NCBI GenBank assembly: GCA_015680685.1
Contig: MNCI01008930.1
Span: 572,812-636,811, forward strand
Length of the DNA stretch: 64,000 bases
Direction of reading: 5' to 3'
Source of the DNA: Gnetum montanum
Taxonomy: Eukaryota; Streptophyta; Gnetopsida; Gnetales; Gnetaceae
Part shown: positions 1 through 10,754 of the stretch, one piece after another
Numbering within the stretch: position 1 is the stretch's first letter
How the letters are laid out: every line of letters starts with the position of its first letter
Program-made: the position numbers and the translations under genes
Notes under the pieces: generated by a model
The model's input: the letters and a program-made list of their open reading frames with translations, nothing else
Databases searched by the model: none
Told to the model about the DNA's origin: nothing

Positions 1-1432
1 CATGATTGTGGTTGTGATCATTGAAGAGGTGGTAGCAAGAACCATGATGATGTTATTCCTCCTTCCTCTTCACCTTCGTCATCTTCTTCTTCTTTTGGCT
101 TTGATCACAACCATAGGGGGCATGGCCATGATGGAGGTGATTGAAATGACCAAAATGACTATTGGGAAAAGAAAGATCAAGGGTGTGGACATTCAAGAGA
201 GGCACATTGCCATGAACAAATGGATAGTATAGGGCATCGTGGGCACCATGATCAAGGCCTCAATGAGCCTTTTCTTACTACTCGAGGTATGCTTAATATC
301 ACAGAGCCAGTATGAATTCCAATAAGGCATGTGAAGGATAGTTGGATCAAGAGGCTAGATATGAACAATATCCTTAGATTTGAAGGGGATATAACTTTGA
401 TCCATAGAACCATCTCCAAGCTTTTCAAGATGCATGTGCCTTGCAGAACATATAGAATGAGTGGCAAAATTATAAGTTGTTCCCATGGACACTCATTAAA
501 GAAGTAGAAAACTAGTATCGGTTCCTAGAACTAGAATATATCAGATGCTGGAGTACCATGCTTGAATTATTTAATGATAAATATCAAACATACTTTAGAT
601 TGTCCAACTTGAGAAGGTAAATCCAAGGATGAAAACAAGGAATGCATGAACCCTTCAATGGCACCATTGGTCAATACTATTCCTTAATGCACAAATTTCC
701 TAGCCATGGTTATTCTCAAATGGATCAACTTCACCACATTGTAGATGGGCTTCGATCAAAAACAAGGAGAACCCTTGGTGTTTATGACCAAGGGTAACTA
801 TTAAAATTAAGTGCCTATCAAATACAAAGATTAATTGAGCAAGTATCTAAAGAGGAGGGTGAATTAAAAAAAAGGAGAAATTGTAGAAGAGTACAACTAC
901 AATCCTTCCGTTCACAAGAGGAAGGTTTGATTCTATAATAGTGAGGAAAAATTCTCATTTCATGAGGTGGTGAATAGGAAAACCTTGCTACAAAAATTTT
1001 AATCTAAAATAATGGCCAAGGTTGATCACTTATGGGACTTCATAGATAGCAGATTTCAAGTTTTCCTAAAAATTGTTGAAGAGTCCAAAGAACAAGGTAG
1101 TGATCATGCATGTAGGAGGCGTAATGAAGTTGAATGTGCCTATCAAAAAGGTAAGTGCAAGATTATTGCAATAGAAGAAATTGTAGAAAGAAAATCAGAT
1201 GATGACGGTGGGTGTGACATCTATTAGTATGTACATCCTAAGGAATGTTGCCCCATAGTGTCACATTTATAGGAGTTTGGGGTGTATGCCTTGAATCCAT
1301 AACTAACAAAAAGGAAAACATCTAGAAGATTACTTTATCCTCAAGGTAATTTTAGGTAATTTTACTAGTAGTAGCAATATTATCCCAATGGAACTCCATC
1401 AAAACCATATGAGTAGTATCAATAGTGGCAAC
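1..1432 (+). pseudogene. gag: Athila-like gag remnant (copy A1), left-truncated by the window
   Basis: This is the middle and end of an Athila-type gag, the capsid/nucleocapsid polyprotein, collinear with the better copies at 55245-57369 and 10755-12766. The serine-rich and His/Asp-rich linker is at 1-290. The retrotransposon-gag core is at about 530-860; it can be read in pieces such as WSTMLELFNDKYQTYFR and DQLHHIVDGLR. The C-terminal part at 1012-1227 includes MAKVDHLWDFIDSRF and ends in a degenerate knuckle (GGCDIY, HPKECCP). Several stops and frame changes break it, so it cannot make a full protein. It ends abruptly at 1432, where the LTR of element B begins. Protease and pol of this copy are missing; only 37 bases of its 3' end survive before the LTR at 9763. 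The gag identity is secure and the breakpoints are good to a few bases. Confidence 0.85.
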
Positions 1433-1571
1433 TGAAACACCACTAATTTTGGCCTAACACTTTGAAACAAGAACAACTCAAGCCCTTTCAAGAATTTGGG
1501 AGGCAAAATTTAACTAAGGCATGGAACTCATGCCCAGCTTGCTCATGTCATCTAGCCTACCCTCAATGTCA

Positions 1572-1950
1572 GCGTGAGTCCAGCGTGACCAACTTTTGGA
1601 GCCTCAAAACTGAGTTAAAATGACTTGATTTCAAGGGTGCAAGTCATCCTCAGGGTCCACTCTTGACAACTATGGGTCCCAGCCTTCAAAAATTCCAGAT
1701 TTCAGCTCAAAATTGCAAGTTTTTAAGGTCACACTACAGGTCATGCTGTGGCATGAGTCCAACGTGAACAACTTTTGAAGCTTTAAAATTGAGTTAAAAT
1801 GACTTGATTTCAAGGGTGCAAGTCATCCTTAGGGTCCACTATTGATAACTATGGGTCCCAACCTTAAGAAATTCTAGATTTTAGCTCAAAATTGCAAGTT
1901 TTTGAGGTCATGTTGCAGGTCACGCTGTGGCATGAGTCCAATGTGACCTA
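1572..1950 (+). repeat. 179-bp tandem duplication inside LTR B
   Basis: GC(G/A)TGAGTCC starts at 1572, 1751 and 1930, giving two full 179-base units and the start of a third. The same arrangement is in the other LTR (starts at 9029, 9205 and 9384), so the duplication predates insertion. Confidence 0.85.
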
Positions 1951-2500
1951 CCAAAAGTGGCTCCGAATAGGGCACATTTAGGCTCAAATTTCAACTTGCA
2001 GGGTCAGACACATTTAGGGCAATAGTTGCATTCAAAGAACATGCTTCAGAAATCAAAATTTAATGTCAAATGTCTCATTTTACTTCACTCAAGCTGAGGT
2101 CATGCTGAGGACACACCCAGTGTGAATGCCCAGCCTGAGTGCAAGCAGACACACCTCAAACAGCCATGGAACCACTCGAATTGACACCCTGTTGTAGTCA
2201 AGTCAAAAATCTAGAAGTTTCAATGAAGACAGAACCAATTTCTCTTGTTGTACATTATCATTGTAAATCTTCATTTGTGGGCTTGTTAAGCCCTCATGGT
2301 CCAAATTGTACGTGCTTCCACGGGCTTGAGTAAGCCACATGTTGTAAGATACGATGATCCTGGTCAAGAACGTAGCTTTCCCACACACATCCAGCTAACA
2401 CACAGCTATCCATTGGACACATGTCACGAGATCCATGTTTGTCTCATCTCCTAGCCATTGATTCCATTCACAAATTTCATGCCCGAGCTCGACCCAACCC

Positions 2501-2508
2501 TATAAATA
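2501..2508 (+). promoter_or_regulatory. TATA box of LTR B
   Basis: TATAAATA preceded by a CCAACCC stretch. It lies at the same relative place as the TATA boxes in the LTRs of C (22821, 39180) and D. It is the probable core promoter for the element transcript; the start site is inferred about 30 bases downstream. Confidence 0.6.
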
Positions 2509-3031
2509 CCTTATCAATTCACATAAACAGGGTAGGTAATTTTGAAGGTTAATGGCTGGAGAAGCATCGGCCAGCAGCCTAGGATGCTAAGACACACTTG
2601 ACCCCTAGCATCCAAGCACTTCACACATCATCCCGGGGCTTAGTGCTTGACCTGCCATCCACACGTGTAGCTATGACCGGTGCACATTCTTGTTTAAAAA
2701 ATACAATATAGTTTATTATTGCCTACCATTTACATTTTTTTCTCTGTTTAAGCTCTATTTACAATACATTTCTACATACATTCCATGTAAATTTTGTGCA
2801 TCGTCGTTTACATTTTGAACATTAGTTTATGATAACCCAACGTAAGTTGTAGTTTATACTTGGGGAAGTCCTTGGTTGATTTGCGTGTAGACCATCCAAG
2901 GCACTTTTCCTTTGTTTCCTTTTCTAGCTTTCCCTCACATGAAGGTAGGGTCAGCTGTGTCTGCCCAACAATCTTTTAGTGTTTTTTTCCTTTCTAGCCT
3001 TGCACCAACAATTTAGGTCAGTACAGTAAAT

Positions 3032-3050
3032 TGGTGGTAGAAGGAGGGCC
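3032..3050 (+). other. Primer-binding site of element B
   Basis: TGGTGGTAGAAGGAGGGCC lies 6 bases after the LTR. It begins TGG, as expected for pairing with a tRNA ending in CCA. C and D carry close variants at the same place (23427-23445; 53125-53143 on the minus strand). I cannot assign the tRNA with confidence. Confidence 0.6.
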
Positions 3051-3078
3051 TGACTTGCTTGTTGTCTATTAAAACATT

Positions 3079-3172
3079 GATCACACTACCTGTCAAAACT
3101 TATTCACCTTGTCCCTATGAGTCTCAATCACACTACCTATCAAAACTTATTCATCTTATCCCTATGAGTCTC
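3079..3172 (+). repeat. 47-bp tandem duplication in the B leader
   Basis: The block beginning with TCACACTACCT(G/A)TCAAAAC occurs at 3081 and again at 3128, with only a few differences. Confidence 0.8.
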
Positions 3173-3182
3173 CCTGTCTTAG

Positions 3183-3498
3183 TTGCTCACGCTACAGTTG
3201 TCACGCTATAGTTTTCATGCTGTAGTTATCATGTTGCAATTGGTCACACTGTTTGTCATGCTAGTCACGATGTTTTTCATGTTGCACACACTACAGGCTA
3301 GTCATGTTGTAGGCTAGTCATGCTGTACATGCCATAGGTTAGTCATGCTACACACAATGTAGGCTAGTCACACTGCACACGCTGCAGGTTAGTCACGTTG
3401 CACATGCTACAGGCTAGTCACGCTACACACACTGCATGTTAGTCACATTGTACACGCTACAGGTTAGTCATGCTACACACCATCAGCTTGTACACGCT
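3183..3498 (+). repeat. Degenerate ~25-bp tandem array in the B leader
   Basis: About a dozen imperfect units follow the pattern GCTACAGGCTAGTCACGCTACACAC, in shorter words GTCACGCT, GCTACAGG and CTAGTCA. C/T changes differ from unit to unit, as expected from decay of methylated CG and CHG sites. The array lies between the primer site and gag. No coding frame is apparent. Confidence 0.75.
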
Positions 3499-3559
3499 AT
3501 CATGGAATCTTCCCACACCCTCACACATGAATAGTATAACTTCATATGTGTCAAGATCC

Positions 3560-6342
3560 AAGCCAGCTTGCCTCTCAATCGCATCGAAAGAAAGGCAAAG
3601 AGAAACTATGAGCTCATCCACAAGGGAGGTCATGAGTTCATTCTCTTAGCCTTTGACATAATCCCTCTTTCTGAGCCCCATCATTGACTCATATCTTAGC
3701 TTCTCATGGCAAGGAGTCAAGCCTTATAGCTACCCCCAATAGATCCTCAAGGTGGAGATGAGGAAGATGACTTTGTCACCCAATCTGAGCATGGGGATTG
3801 ATACCATAACATCAGTCCTCATGCCTATACAAACCCATTATTCCAACCTTTCCTAGAGGGAACCATGCTTCCTCCTTCATCTGCATACATGCAAAGACTA
3901 GCTTCTAGACAAGAAGTACCAGCTTCCATGTCCATCCATTACATACCAAAAGTACAAACCCATGGGGCACCTCTAACTACTTTAGCACAACATGTTTAGG
4001 GGATCACCTCACAACCTGTGTCTAGGCAATGGGTTTCACCAGCTGTTCAATAGAACCAACCAACTTACTACAACATACCACACCCTACGATCCCATCTCT
4101 AAATGTTTCTCCACCACAACAACATCTGAAAATCCAAGAGACTCCCTTTCCACAAATGATACAACAACCAAACTACTATCAAATGCAATTCACTCAACCC
4201 GTCGGTCTACCTACCTTCCAAGAGTGGGTAGACACAAAGAAAATGATGCACATGTTAACTAAGGAGGTAAAGCACCTTAAAATGACAAACACTAAGGAAA
4301 TCAAGGTGTTGGACTTCTACTAAGATGACCCAATCCATCCTTCAATTCCACCATTAACCTTTCCAAAGGAAATCCCATTACCTCAACTAACCAAGTACAA
4401 TGGAGAGGGAGATCCAAATGCCCACCTAGTAAAATTTCAACTAGAATGTCTATTACTTCAGGTCTAGGCTCATGCAATTCTACATGTATTTGCCATGTCC
4501 TTAACAGAAAAAGCCTTAGATTGGTACCGACCCTTACCTCATAACTCCATATTCTCTCTGGAAGATTTGTTACATCAGTTTGTTACCTGTTTCAAATACA
4601 ATTTAAAGCCTAAAGCCACACTGGATAGTTTGATTTAGATCAAACAAGCACCTTTAGAGCCAATGCAAAAATCCATCCAAAGGTGGAGTGGAACCCTGAG
4701 TGAACTCCACGAACCCATACCTGAGACATACTTACTCACCATTTTTAAGGCCACTGTGAATGACTTCGTTAAGTCAAAACTTTATTATCTAAGTGCCTAT
4801 ACTTTGAGCCAAGTGTTCGCACAAATCAAGAGCATAGAGGAGGCGGTGCAAGCTAGCAATGACCCAGCATATGTAGCCTACAAAAACCAACACACTTGTA
4901 GGAAAAACACAATAATGGAAATGATTGCCGCAAGCACAAAAGGAACCAACTAAGGCCCAATAGCTAAGCAACCCAAAGCCCCAGCTGACAAAGCCACCAA
5001 CTTTGACGCCAACTCACCTACATCGGCAGGGGCCACCCTAAGGCCCAAGTTTCAGCGTAAGGACCGCTCAAAGTACACGCCATTACCGATGCAACCCTCT
5101 CAACTATTGGAGAAAATTTTGAAAGCTAGGAAAATCCAACACAAACACGTGTCAGAGATTACCCGCCAAAAACATGACAGGTACTACGAGCTACTAAGGA
5201 ATCCCACCTTAGCAGTACCAAATGAGCTCCCGATCCCACAACATTTTAAACTTGACCAATGCTGCCATTACCATCAAATGGCTAGTCATAGTACAGACAA
5301 CTGTCATGCTTTGCAAGATGACCTACAAAGAATGATAGAACAAGACCAACTAGTGATCAACATGGTGAGTCAATCCAACACAGACGATGCCTCCTATGTC
5401 ATAAACTCAATTAGCATAGGTGGCAAGCCCAAACTTGTGCAACAACCTTTCATGATCCATGTGCCTCCTAGTAAGGCAAGGATTCCCTCAGCTTCCACAA
5501 GCAAGAGGCCTCCCTTTGTTATTAAAGTGCCACCTCAGGTGCCCACAACACCCTTTGTGGTTAACGCTCCATAGCAATCATCCACTAAGATGTTAAACTG
5601 GCATGACGCTAAGCAACCTTTCATTATCAAGGTGCCACAACAAGTTGGCCACACAATAACTCCGCCTAAATCACCATTTTCCATAAGAGTGCCACAACGT
5701 GATGGCCCCTAACCTACCTAAAACCCAACAGTGGGCAACATCTCGATCCCTCCTCATTCAAGGGTTAACTCCACTAGCAACCTAGGTAGACCCACCAAAT
5801 GGCAATGCAAGAGGACAAATGAACACCTCGCAACCCCCATGGCCAAAGTAAAGGCCACAACTAGCCAACAACAACTGAACACTATGGCCCCTACCCCTAA
5901 GAAAACTAAGCCCAAGTCCCCCTCCCGAGAGGTCTGTCTCTCAAGCTACACAAAGGACGTCAAAGCCAACACAACAGCCAATGACAAGGACCTTGTAGCT
6001 GCACTAACCTAGGTAAAACAAATGTTTAAGAAAAAGAACACAATGTTTAGCTTGTACAACCTAGTCATGACCTCATCTACTCAATGCCAAGCATTGGCCT
6101 AGGTATTGGCCTCCATTCCTATTACGGAGGACATCCCTACAAATGAGGCATCCATCTGTGCAATGATGTCATCCCCCACACCACAAGAATTGGGTTCAAT
6201 AACCTTAACCTTTCACGATGTTGCAGTCAAAGCCAACCCTACACAAGGGGAGGTCCTACTACTCCACTATCCATTAGCATTCATATTGGACAGTGCACCA
6301 TCTACAGAGTGCACGTTGATGATGGTGCAGCAACAAACATAG
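3560..6342 (+). pseudogene. gag: gag of element B (Tat-like), degraded but in one frame
   Basis: A single reading frame can be followed through about 880 codons from an ATG at 3706 (homology to C gag starts slightly upstream), interrupted only by stops. By hand I count nine TAG, four TAA and one TGA. Recognisable parts are KYNGEGDPNAHLVKF (about 4397), the gag core with ALDWYRPLP and FVTCFKYNLKPKATLD, IQRWSGTLSELHEPI (4675), and a nucleocapsid knuckle CCHYHQMASHSTDNC at about 5263, a CxxHxxxxHxxxxC arrangement typical of Tat/Ogre gag. After it come proline-rich repeats of the form PFVIKVPPQVP (5450-5720) and a conserved linker SPTPQELGSITL (about 6175) also present in D. The protein would form the particle and bind the genomic RNA. 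Its C-terminus runs into protease through a frameshift. Confidence 0.85.
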
Positions 6343-6690
6343 TCCTGTACTCTGTCATCGATAAGCTAGGCCTAGCAGACGAAATTAGGCCAACCAAAAC
6401 CATGTGTCTAAAATCCTTCAATGGGTCACATTTCATAGTCAAAGGTACAATCAACTTAGCCTTTGTGGCAAGAGAGTAGTTCCCCACTAGCGTAGATTTC
6501 ACTATCATAGAGGAGATGCTAGGTTTCAACATGATTCTAGGCAGGCCTTGGCTAGCCCAACTAAGGGTCATCTCCTCTCCCATCCACCAAGAAATCCACC
6601 TTCCATATGAAGGTGGTCAAGTTATCATCCATGGTGATAACATTTCCTCTTCGACTATCCACGACATCAACATGGCAAAGTTTTAGAAGA
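6255..6690 (+). pseudogene. Aspartic protease of element B
   Basis: In the frame after gag, HVDDGAATNIV (about 6310) matches the retropepsin active site D-(S/T/D)-G-A as seen in Tat-like elements. It is followed by DKLGLADEI, LKSFNGSHFIVKG and MILGRPWLAQL (about 6530), the usual ILGR flap-and-helix end of plant gypsy proteases. One TAG interrupts it (FVARE, stop). The catalytic motif is intact here, unlike in C and D. A frameshift between about 6250 and 6300 separates it from gag. The protease would cut the gag polyprotein. Confidence 0.8.
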
Positions 6691-7029
6691 AGAATTTCTT
6701 GGTGGTACACCTATAACAAGCAACGCAACGCCTAAGGCTAACATACCCAAACAAGTGGTTGAAGCCAATAGCTCCCCAAAGGATCCTAAACCTTGCACAC
6801 TCCCTAATCCATGCTTGGTTAGGAAGCAACTACATGATCAAGATCTTCCCTTGGCCAAAAATGTCGATGCTTGGCTACCCTTTGGCATGCATTTTTGACT
6901 TTTGTTTACATCGCACTAGCCTTTACGTTTACATTTTTCCTGCTCACTTAGATCACACATTTTGCTTTATTTACATATTCATCAACTTAGTTCACATAGT
7001 GCATTTGAAAAACATAAAACTACAAAAAC

Positions 7030-7090
7030 ACATGACCTGAAAAGGCCTTAAACTAGCATATGGCCCGAAATGGCCTAAAACTATCACTTT
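7030..7090 (+). repeat. Post-protease repeat units of B (AAACTA type)
   Basis: Two to three units of the form GACCTGAAAAGGCCTTAAACTAGCA and GGCCCGAAATGGCCTAAAACTA. The same words form a longer array after the protease of C (27160-27340) and D (48480-48790). Confidence 0.75.
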
Positions 7091-7254
7091 TTGCATTTTT
7101 TTCTTTCATTCATACATTATAACTCTATGTACGATAGGTGTCGCTTGATGTTGTTTTCTTCCTAGTTGATTTTTTTAGGATCTTGTAAGCATGTAGCATG
7201 ACCATGCATGTAGCATCACACGTTACACAAGAAAGGTAAGCACCATATCCTAGC
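7091..7254. other. Deletion junction zone of element B
   Basis: It contains T-rich sequence, then a GGTGTCGCTT block matching the sequence at the 3' end of C's antisense gene (27420). Next comes a piece ending AAGGTAAGCACC that matches the start of the post-integrase array of C (36100). The large internal deletion (antisense gene plus RT-RH-INT) therefore maps between about 7150 and 7230. Confidence 0.6.
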
Positions 7255-7620
7255 ATCATGACTTAAAACTAATACCACAGAACAGTCCTGGGGCCATGAC
7301 TTGAAATTGGCACCATAGAGCTCTGTCTGGTATGACACTAAACTACCGCATCTATCCACCATGATGCAAAACTAGCATCCAAATTCGACTAAGACTATAA
7401 ACTGGTTTGCCTATTCATAGTCTACTATGACTATAAACTAGTAGTGCACCGTCTGCTACGACGCTAAACTAGCATCATCCTTGTGTCATGACATTAAACT
7501 GAAACAACATCCAACAGTCTGCTAGGACTATAAACTAGCACATCATGGTTTGGCAGGACTTTAAACTAGCTTCACAATCTGCCAGGACTTTAAACTTGCA
7601 TGTTGTTGATCTAATTCGAG
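7255..7620 (+). repeat. Degenerate tandem array of B (post-integrase type)
   Basis: About ten imperfect units of 30-40 bases, each with a core like CTGC(T/C)AGGACTATAAACTAGCA or ACTTTAAACT(A/T)GC. Equivalent arrays follow integrase in C (36110-36600) and D (20400-20866). Confidence 0.8.
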
Positions 7621-8889
7621 CACCCACCATTGCTGAAACCCTTGGGAGCACTCACAGCATCATCGCCTCCCATCATTTTGGTGATCTTTTAGAGCATTTT
7701 TTGTTGGTGTAGCTTTCAGAGGACTCATAGCATCATCGCCTTAGCACCTTCACTGGCTTTGTGAGCATTTGCAACTAGCATAACATTTGACACATTTGTA
7801 GCATCTTCACATCCAACACTTATGGCATCTTCACATCTAACATTTACATTTGGCATTTCATTTGTGGCTTTCTTATCTTCTTGGAGTTGTGTTTGCAGGA
7901 TGACATGCCTGAGGCATCCGTACACAAATGCACTTTATCATGATGACAAGGTATCACATTCTTCCTGATGCACGTAACTGGGTTAATCAATCTGTTCATA
8001 AGTACATTCCCTACTCCTAATACATTCCCTATTTCCCATCATGTCCCCTTATCCTATCCAATTACACCTACTTGATACATTGATGCACATCCTCAAAGCT
8101 CTTGATACACTATTGCACACTGTGATTCTCTAAGTAGTGGCAATGCAAAACACAGTACACGATGCATGACACAAAAAAGAAAGCACTCGAACATGAGCAC
8201 GTCACTAAAAGCAAGCTGTTTCAAAAAGACCAAAGAAAAAAAAAGAACAAAGAAAAAGAAAAAAAGAAAAAAAAACATCAAAAAGGGAAAAAAAAGGAGA
8301 TAAAATGACAAAAAGAAACAAAAGAAAAATAGAACAAAAGGGTCAAAGAGAAAAATGCACAGAAAAGGTCTTCATGACCCCATTGACATCATAAACAAAA
8401 GACTATTGGCCATTCTCATACAAGCCCCAGGCGAGAAGGCAATTATCTTGAAAAAACAGTTACACTTGTGTCTCAAAGAGACCATGTTGCACATCATCAC
8501 GTGGCTTTGGCTGTTTACAATGGGCCCCATAAACACTCTTTAAGAGTCCTGTTTCTCCAAAGAATGCACCTCCTATGTCTTTGCTCTGACTCTGCTGAAT
8601 GTTGGCTATTGACAAAGACTAAAGATATAGCTCATTCATGTGAGAGCATTCCTCTCCCACAATCCTGGTAGTAATCATAACCCTTTATTAACTCTTAACT
8701 TCCCTTTTTTACAATCCCTTGGATCTTGAACCACATTCCCTCAATCCCATGTAATTTTGAAAATGGTGTGATGACATCCGATCAAGGGTCAATGGTAAAT
8801 GCTTGATGCTTTGTTGTTCATGGTGTTTTGCACTTCTTTGTTGATGCCTCTCGGGGGGACTCCTCTAGACGTCAATAAAGAGGGACCAA
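7621..8889. other. 3' tail of element B, mostly non-coding
   Basis: This stretch holds CATC-rich sequence (7620-7930) that reads on the minus strand as a low-complexity Lys/Ala/Ser-rich peptide, weakly like the antisense segments in the tails of C and D. A purine-only-like tract of AAAGAAAAA words runs over 8221-8347. The last 60 bases (CTCTCGGGGGGACTCCTCTAGACGTC...AAAGAGGGACC) match the end of C just before its 3' LTR. That last block holds the polypurine tract (about 8877-8886). I see no gene in it. Confidence 0.6.
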
Positions 8890-9686
8890 TTAAACACCAC
8901 TAATTTAAGCCTAACACTTTGAAACAAGAACAACTCAAGCCCTTTCAAGCATTCGAAACGAAAAATTTGACTAAGGCATGAAACTCACATCCAACTTGCT
9001 CACACCATCTAGCCTACCCTCAACGTTAGCATGAGTCCAACGTGACCAACTTTTGGAGCCTCAAAACTAATTCAAAATGACTTGATTTTAACGGTGCAAT
9101 TCATCCTTAGGGTCCACTATTAACAACTATGGGTCCTAGCCTTCAAAAATTCTATATTTTAGCTAAAACTTGCAAGTTTTTGAGGTCACACTGTAGGTCA
9201 TGTGGCGTGAGTCCAGCGTGACCAACTTTTGAAGCCTCAAAACTGAGTCAAAATGACTTGATTTTAAGGGTGCAAGTCATCCTCAGGGTCCACTATTGAT
9301 AAATATGGATCCCAACCTTTAGAAAATCCATATTTTAGCTCAAAATTGTAAGGTCTTGACGTCACGCTGCAAGTCATGTTGTGGCGTGAGTCCAACGTGA
9401 CCTGCCAAAAGTGGCTCCGAATAGGGTACATTTAGGCTCAAATTTCAACTTGTAGGGTCAGACACATTTAGGGAAATAGTTGCATTCAAATAACATGCTT
9501 TAGAAATCAAAATTTAATGTCAAATGTCTCATTTTACTTCACTGAGACTGAGGTCACGTTGAGGACACACCCAGCATGAATGCCTAGCGTGAATGCCCAA
9601 CGTGAGTGCAAGCAAACAAGAATCAAATAGCCACAAAACCACTCGAATCAACACCTTTTCATAGTCAAGTCGCAAATCTAGAAGTT
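8890..9686 (+). repeat. Truncated 3' LTR of element B
   Basis: It matches 1433-2227 of the 5' LTR, with the start mutated to TTAAACACC, and includes the 179-base duplication. Identity stops at GAAGTT (9686). The promoter half and the end of the LTR are missing, and the sequence then enters Athila 3' DNA after about 39 unassigned bases. This looks like a deletion that removed the rest of the LTR together with A1 protease, pol and 3' spacer. Confidence 0.85.
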
Positions 9687-9725
9687 CCTTGGGGTTCATG
9701 GGCTTTTTAACTTTGGCACAGGAAG

Positions 9726-9762
9726 GAACTTGAGAATGAGTTTTCATTCACTTATGGGAGTA
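9726..9762 (+). other. Athila A1 3' end with polypurine tract
   Basis: GAACTTGAGAATGAG followed by TTATGGGAGTA matches the bases directly before the LTRs at 18541 (ATGGAGGTA) and 63226 (ATGGGGGTA). It shows that the LTR at 9763 was the 3' LTR of A1. Confidence 0.8.
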
Positions 9763-10589
9763 TGATGAACCGTGATATTGCGTATGCGATATCACATCCA
9801 TGATATCGCATCTATGATATTGGATTGACCATGCGATGTCAGATACCCGATATCGTGACCTGCCTCCTTGCCTATAAATAAAAGATGATGCCCTTGGTTT
9901 CAATAGTTAAAAGTTAGTCCCTTAGCCAAAATCTTGCCAATTTTTCCTCTAGAGTTAGAATTATTTCTGTGTGCCTGCAGTAGGAGTCCTAGAGTGAATG
10001 GATCTTTATTCAAGCATTATGTACCTAAGCACACTTTGTGTACAGTAATAAAGATGAACTTTATGATAAACCTTGCAGCATATAGAATAGACTAATTAGT
10101 GTTAATTATTATTTAATGCTTTCCTAGTTGATTAATTATCTCTCTCACCTTATAAATCTCTTAGTTAAATACACTCAGTATGACTGCTTCGAGCATGCGT
10201 GTAGCACTTGGTAACCAAGTAATGATTAGTGTTTGGTAATCCCAGCAATGTTGCACCCATTCAGGATGTGTAAGGAAAGTGGGAATGGATACTAGTGTTA
10301 GGAGTACTTAGAATTTAGTTAATGAATAGTTAAATTAGATTAATTATTTCTCTCTTCCCTCCTTATTAGTGCAGGATATAAAACACATAAAAGCCATAAC
10401 AATCATATGCCTCAAGCTTACTTAACCATACAACCGTGACATACAAGTAAGTTTGGGAAGACAATGATTCATCAACCTGTTATCATTTCACAAAGGTGCA
10501 TAGGCACTTAGTTCTTGAAATTCAACCAGATCTTGCATGAAAAACTCATATTTGTATGGTTGAGCATAGGGATACCTCACCACTCATCA
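9763..10589 (+). repeat. Athila LTR (a), shared by A1 and A2
   Basis: 827 bases from TGATGA to TCATCA with short terminal inverted repeats. TATAAATA is at 9873-9880. U3 starts with a dense set of GATAT(C/T)GC words. It aligns along its length with 18541-19376 and with the partial LTR from 63226. The sequence before it is an Athila polypurine tract and the sequence after it is an Athila primer site. Confidence 0.9.
9771..9864. repeat. GATATC-type palindrome array in U3 of LTR (a)
   Basis: About eight words related to CGATATCGC/GTGATATTGC occur in 94 bases. Most carry CG-to-TG or CG-to-CA changes relative to the copy at 63232-63365. Confidence 0.75.
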
Positions 10590-10590
10590 T

Positions 10591-10608
10591 TGGCACCATT
10601 GCCGAGGA
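10591..10608 (+). other. Primer-binding site of A2 (tRNA-Asp type)
   Basis: TGGCACCATTGCCGAGGA, one base after the LTR. It differs by a few transitions from TGGCGCCGTTGCCGGGGA, the complement of the plant tRNA-Asp 3' end used by Athila elements. The block from 10583 is duplicated in tandem 40 bases downstream (10623-10662), giving a second decayed primer site. Confidence 0.8.
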
Positions 10609-10754
10609 CTTAGTTGTTTGTGTGCTCATCATTGGTGTCGTTGCCAAAGACTTAGTTGTAAGTAGAACTTAGGAAATCATTTACATCATTGGAATGAATC
10701 CTTAGGGTTGATAAAGAAAAACATAATAGCACATTGCACACTACACAAGACAAG

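Larger units (their letters stand above)
1433..3025 (+). repeat. 5' LTR of element B
   Basis: It starts TGAAACACC, the same start as the LTR of element C, and ends GTACA. Its first ~800 bases recur at 8890-9686. A TATA box lies at 2501. The left half contains a 179-base tandem duplication rich in GTCACGCTG-like words. The start is fixed by the break in A1 gag and the end by alignment with the LTR-to-primer-site transition of element C. Confidence 0.8.
1433..9686 (+). mobile_element. Element B: Tat-like LTR retrotransposon with gag and protease only, inserted in A1
   Basis: The order is LTR (1433-3025), primer site, leader arrays, gag, protease, short repeat arrays, tail, then a 3' LTR cut off at 9686. 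Gag and protease are clearly related to those of elements C and D. No RT, RNase H or integrase sequence exists between the protease and the 3' LTR. The sequence just after the protease (GGCCTAAAACTA repeats, then a GGTGTCGCTT block at 7139) matches C up to the last codons of C's antisense gene. It then jumps to what in C is the array after integrase. B is therefore an internal-deletion, non-autonomous form, comparable to the gag-only LTR elements known in plants. The 5' junction interrupts A1 gag. No target duplication can be checked because the 3' LTR is truncated. Confidence 0.8.

Noticed and set aside
3183-3498. Possible CRISPR-like array
   Set aside because: Units are adjacent and degenerate with no unique spacers, no cas genes, and the context is a plant retroelement leader.
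8093-8311. Minus-strand ORF with long Phe runs
   Set aside because: It is only the reverse of the AAAGAAAAA purine tract in the tail of B; no conserved counterpart.
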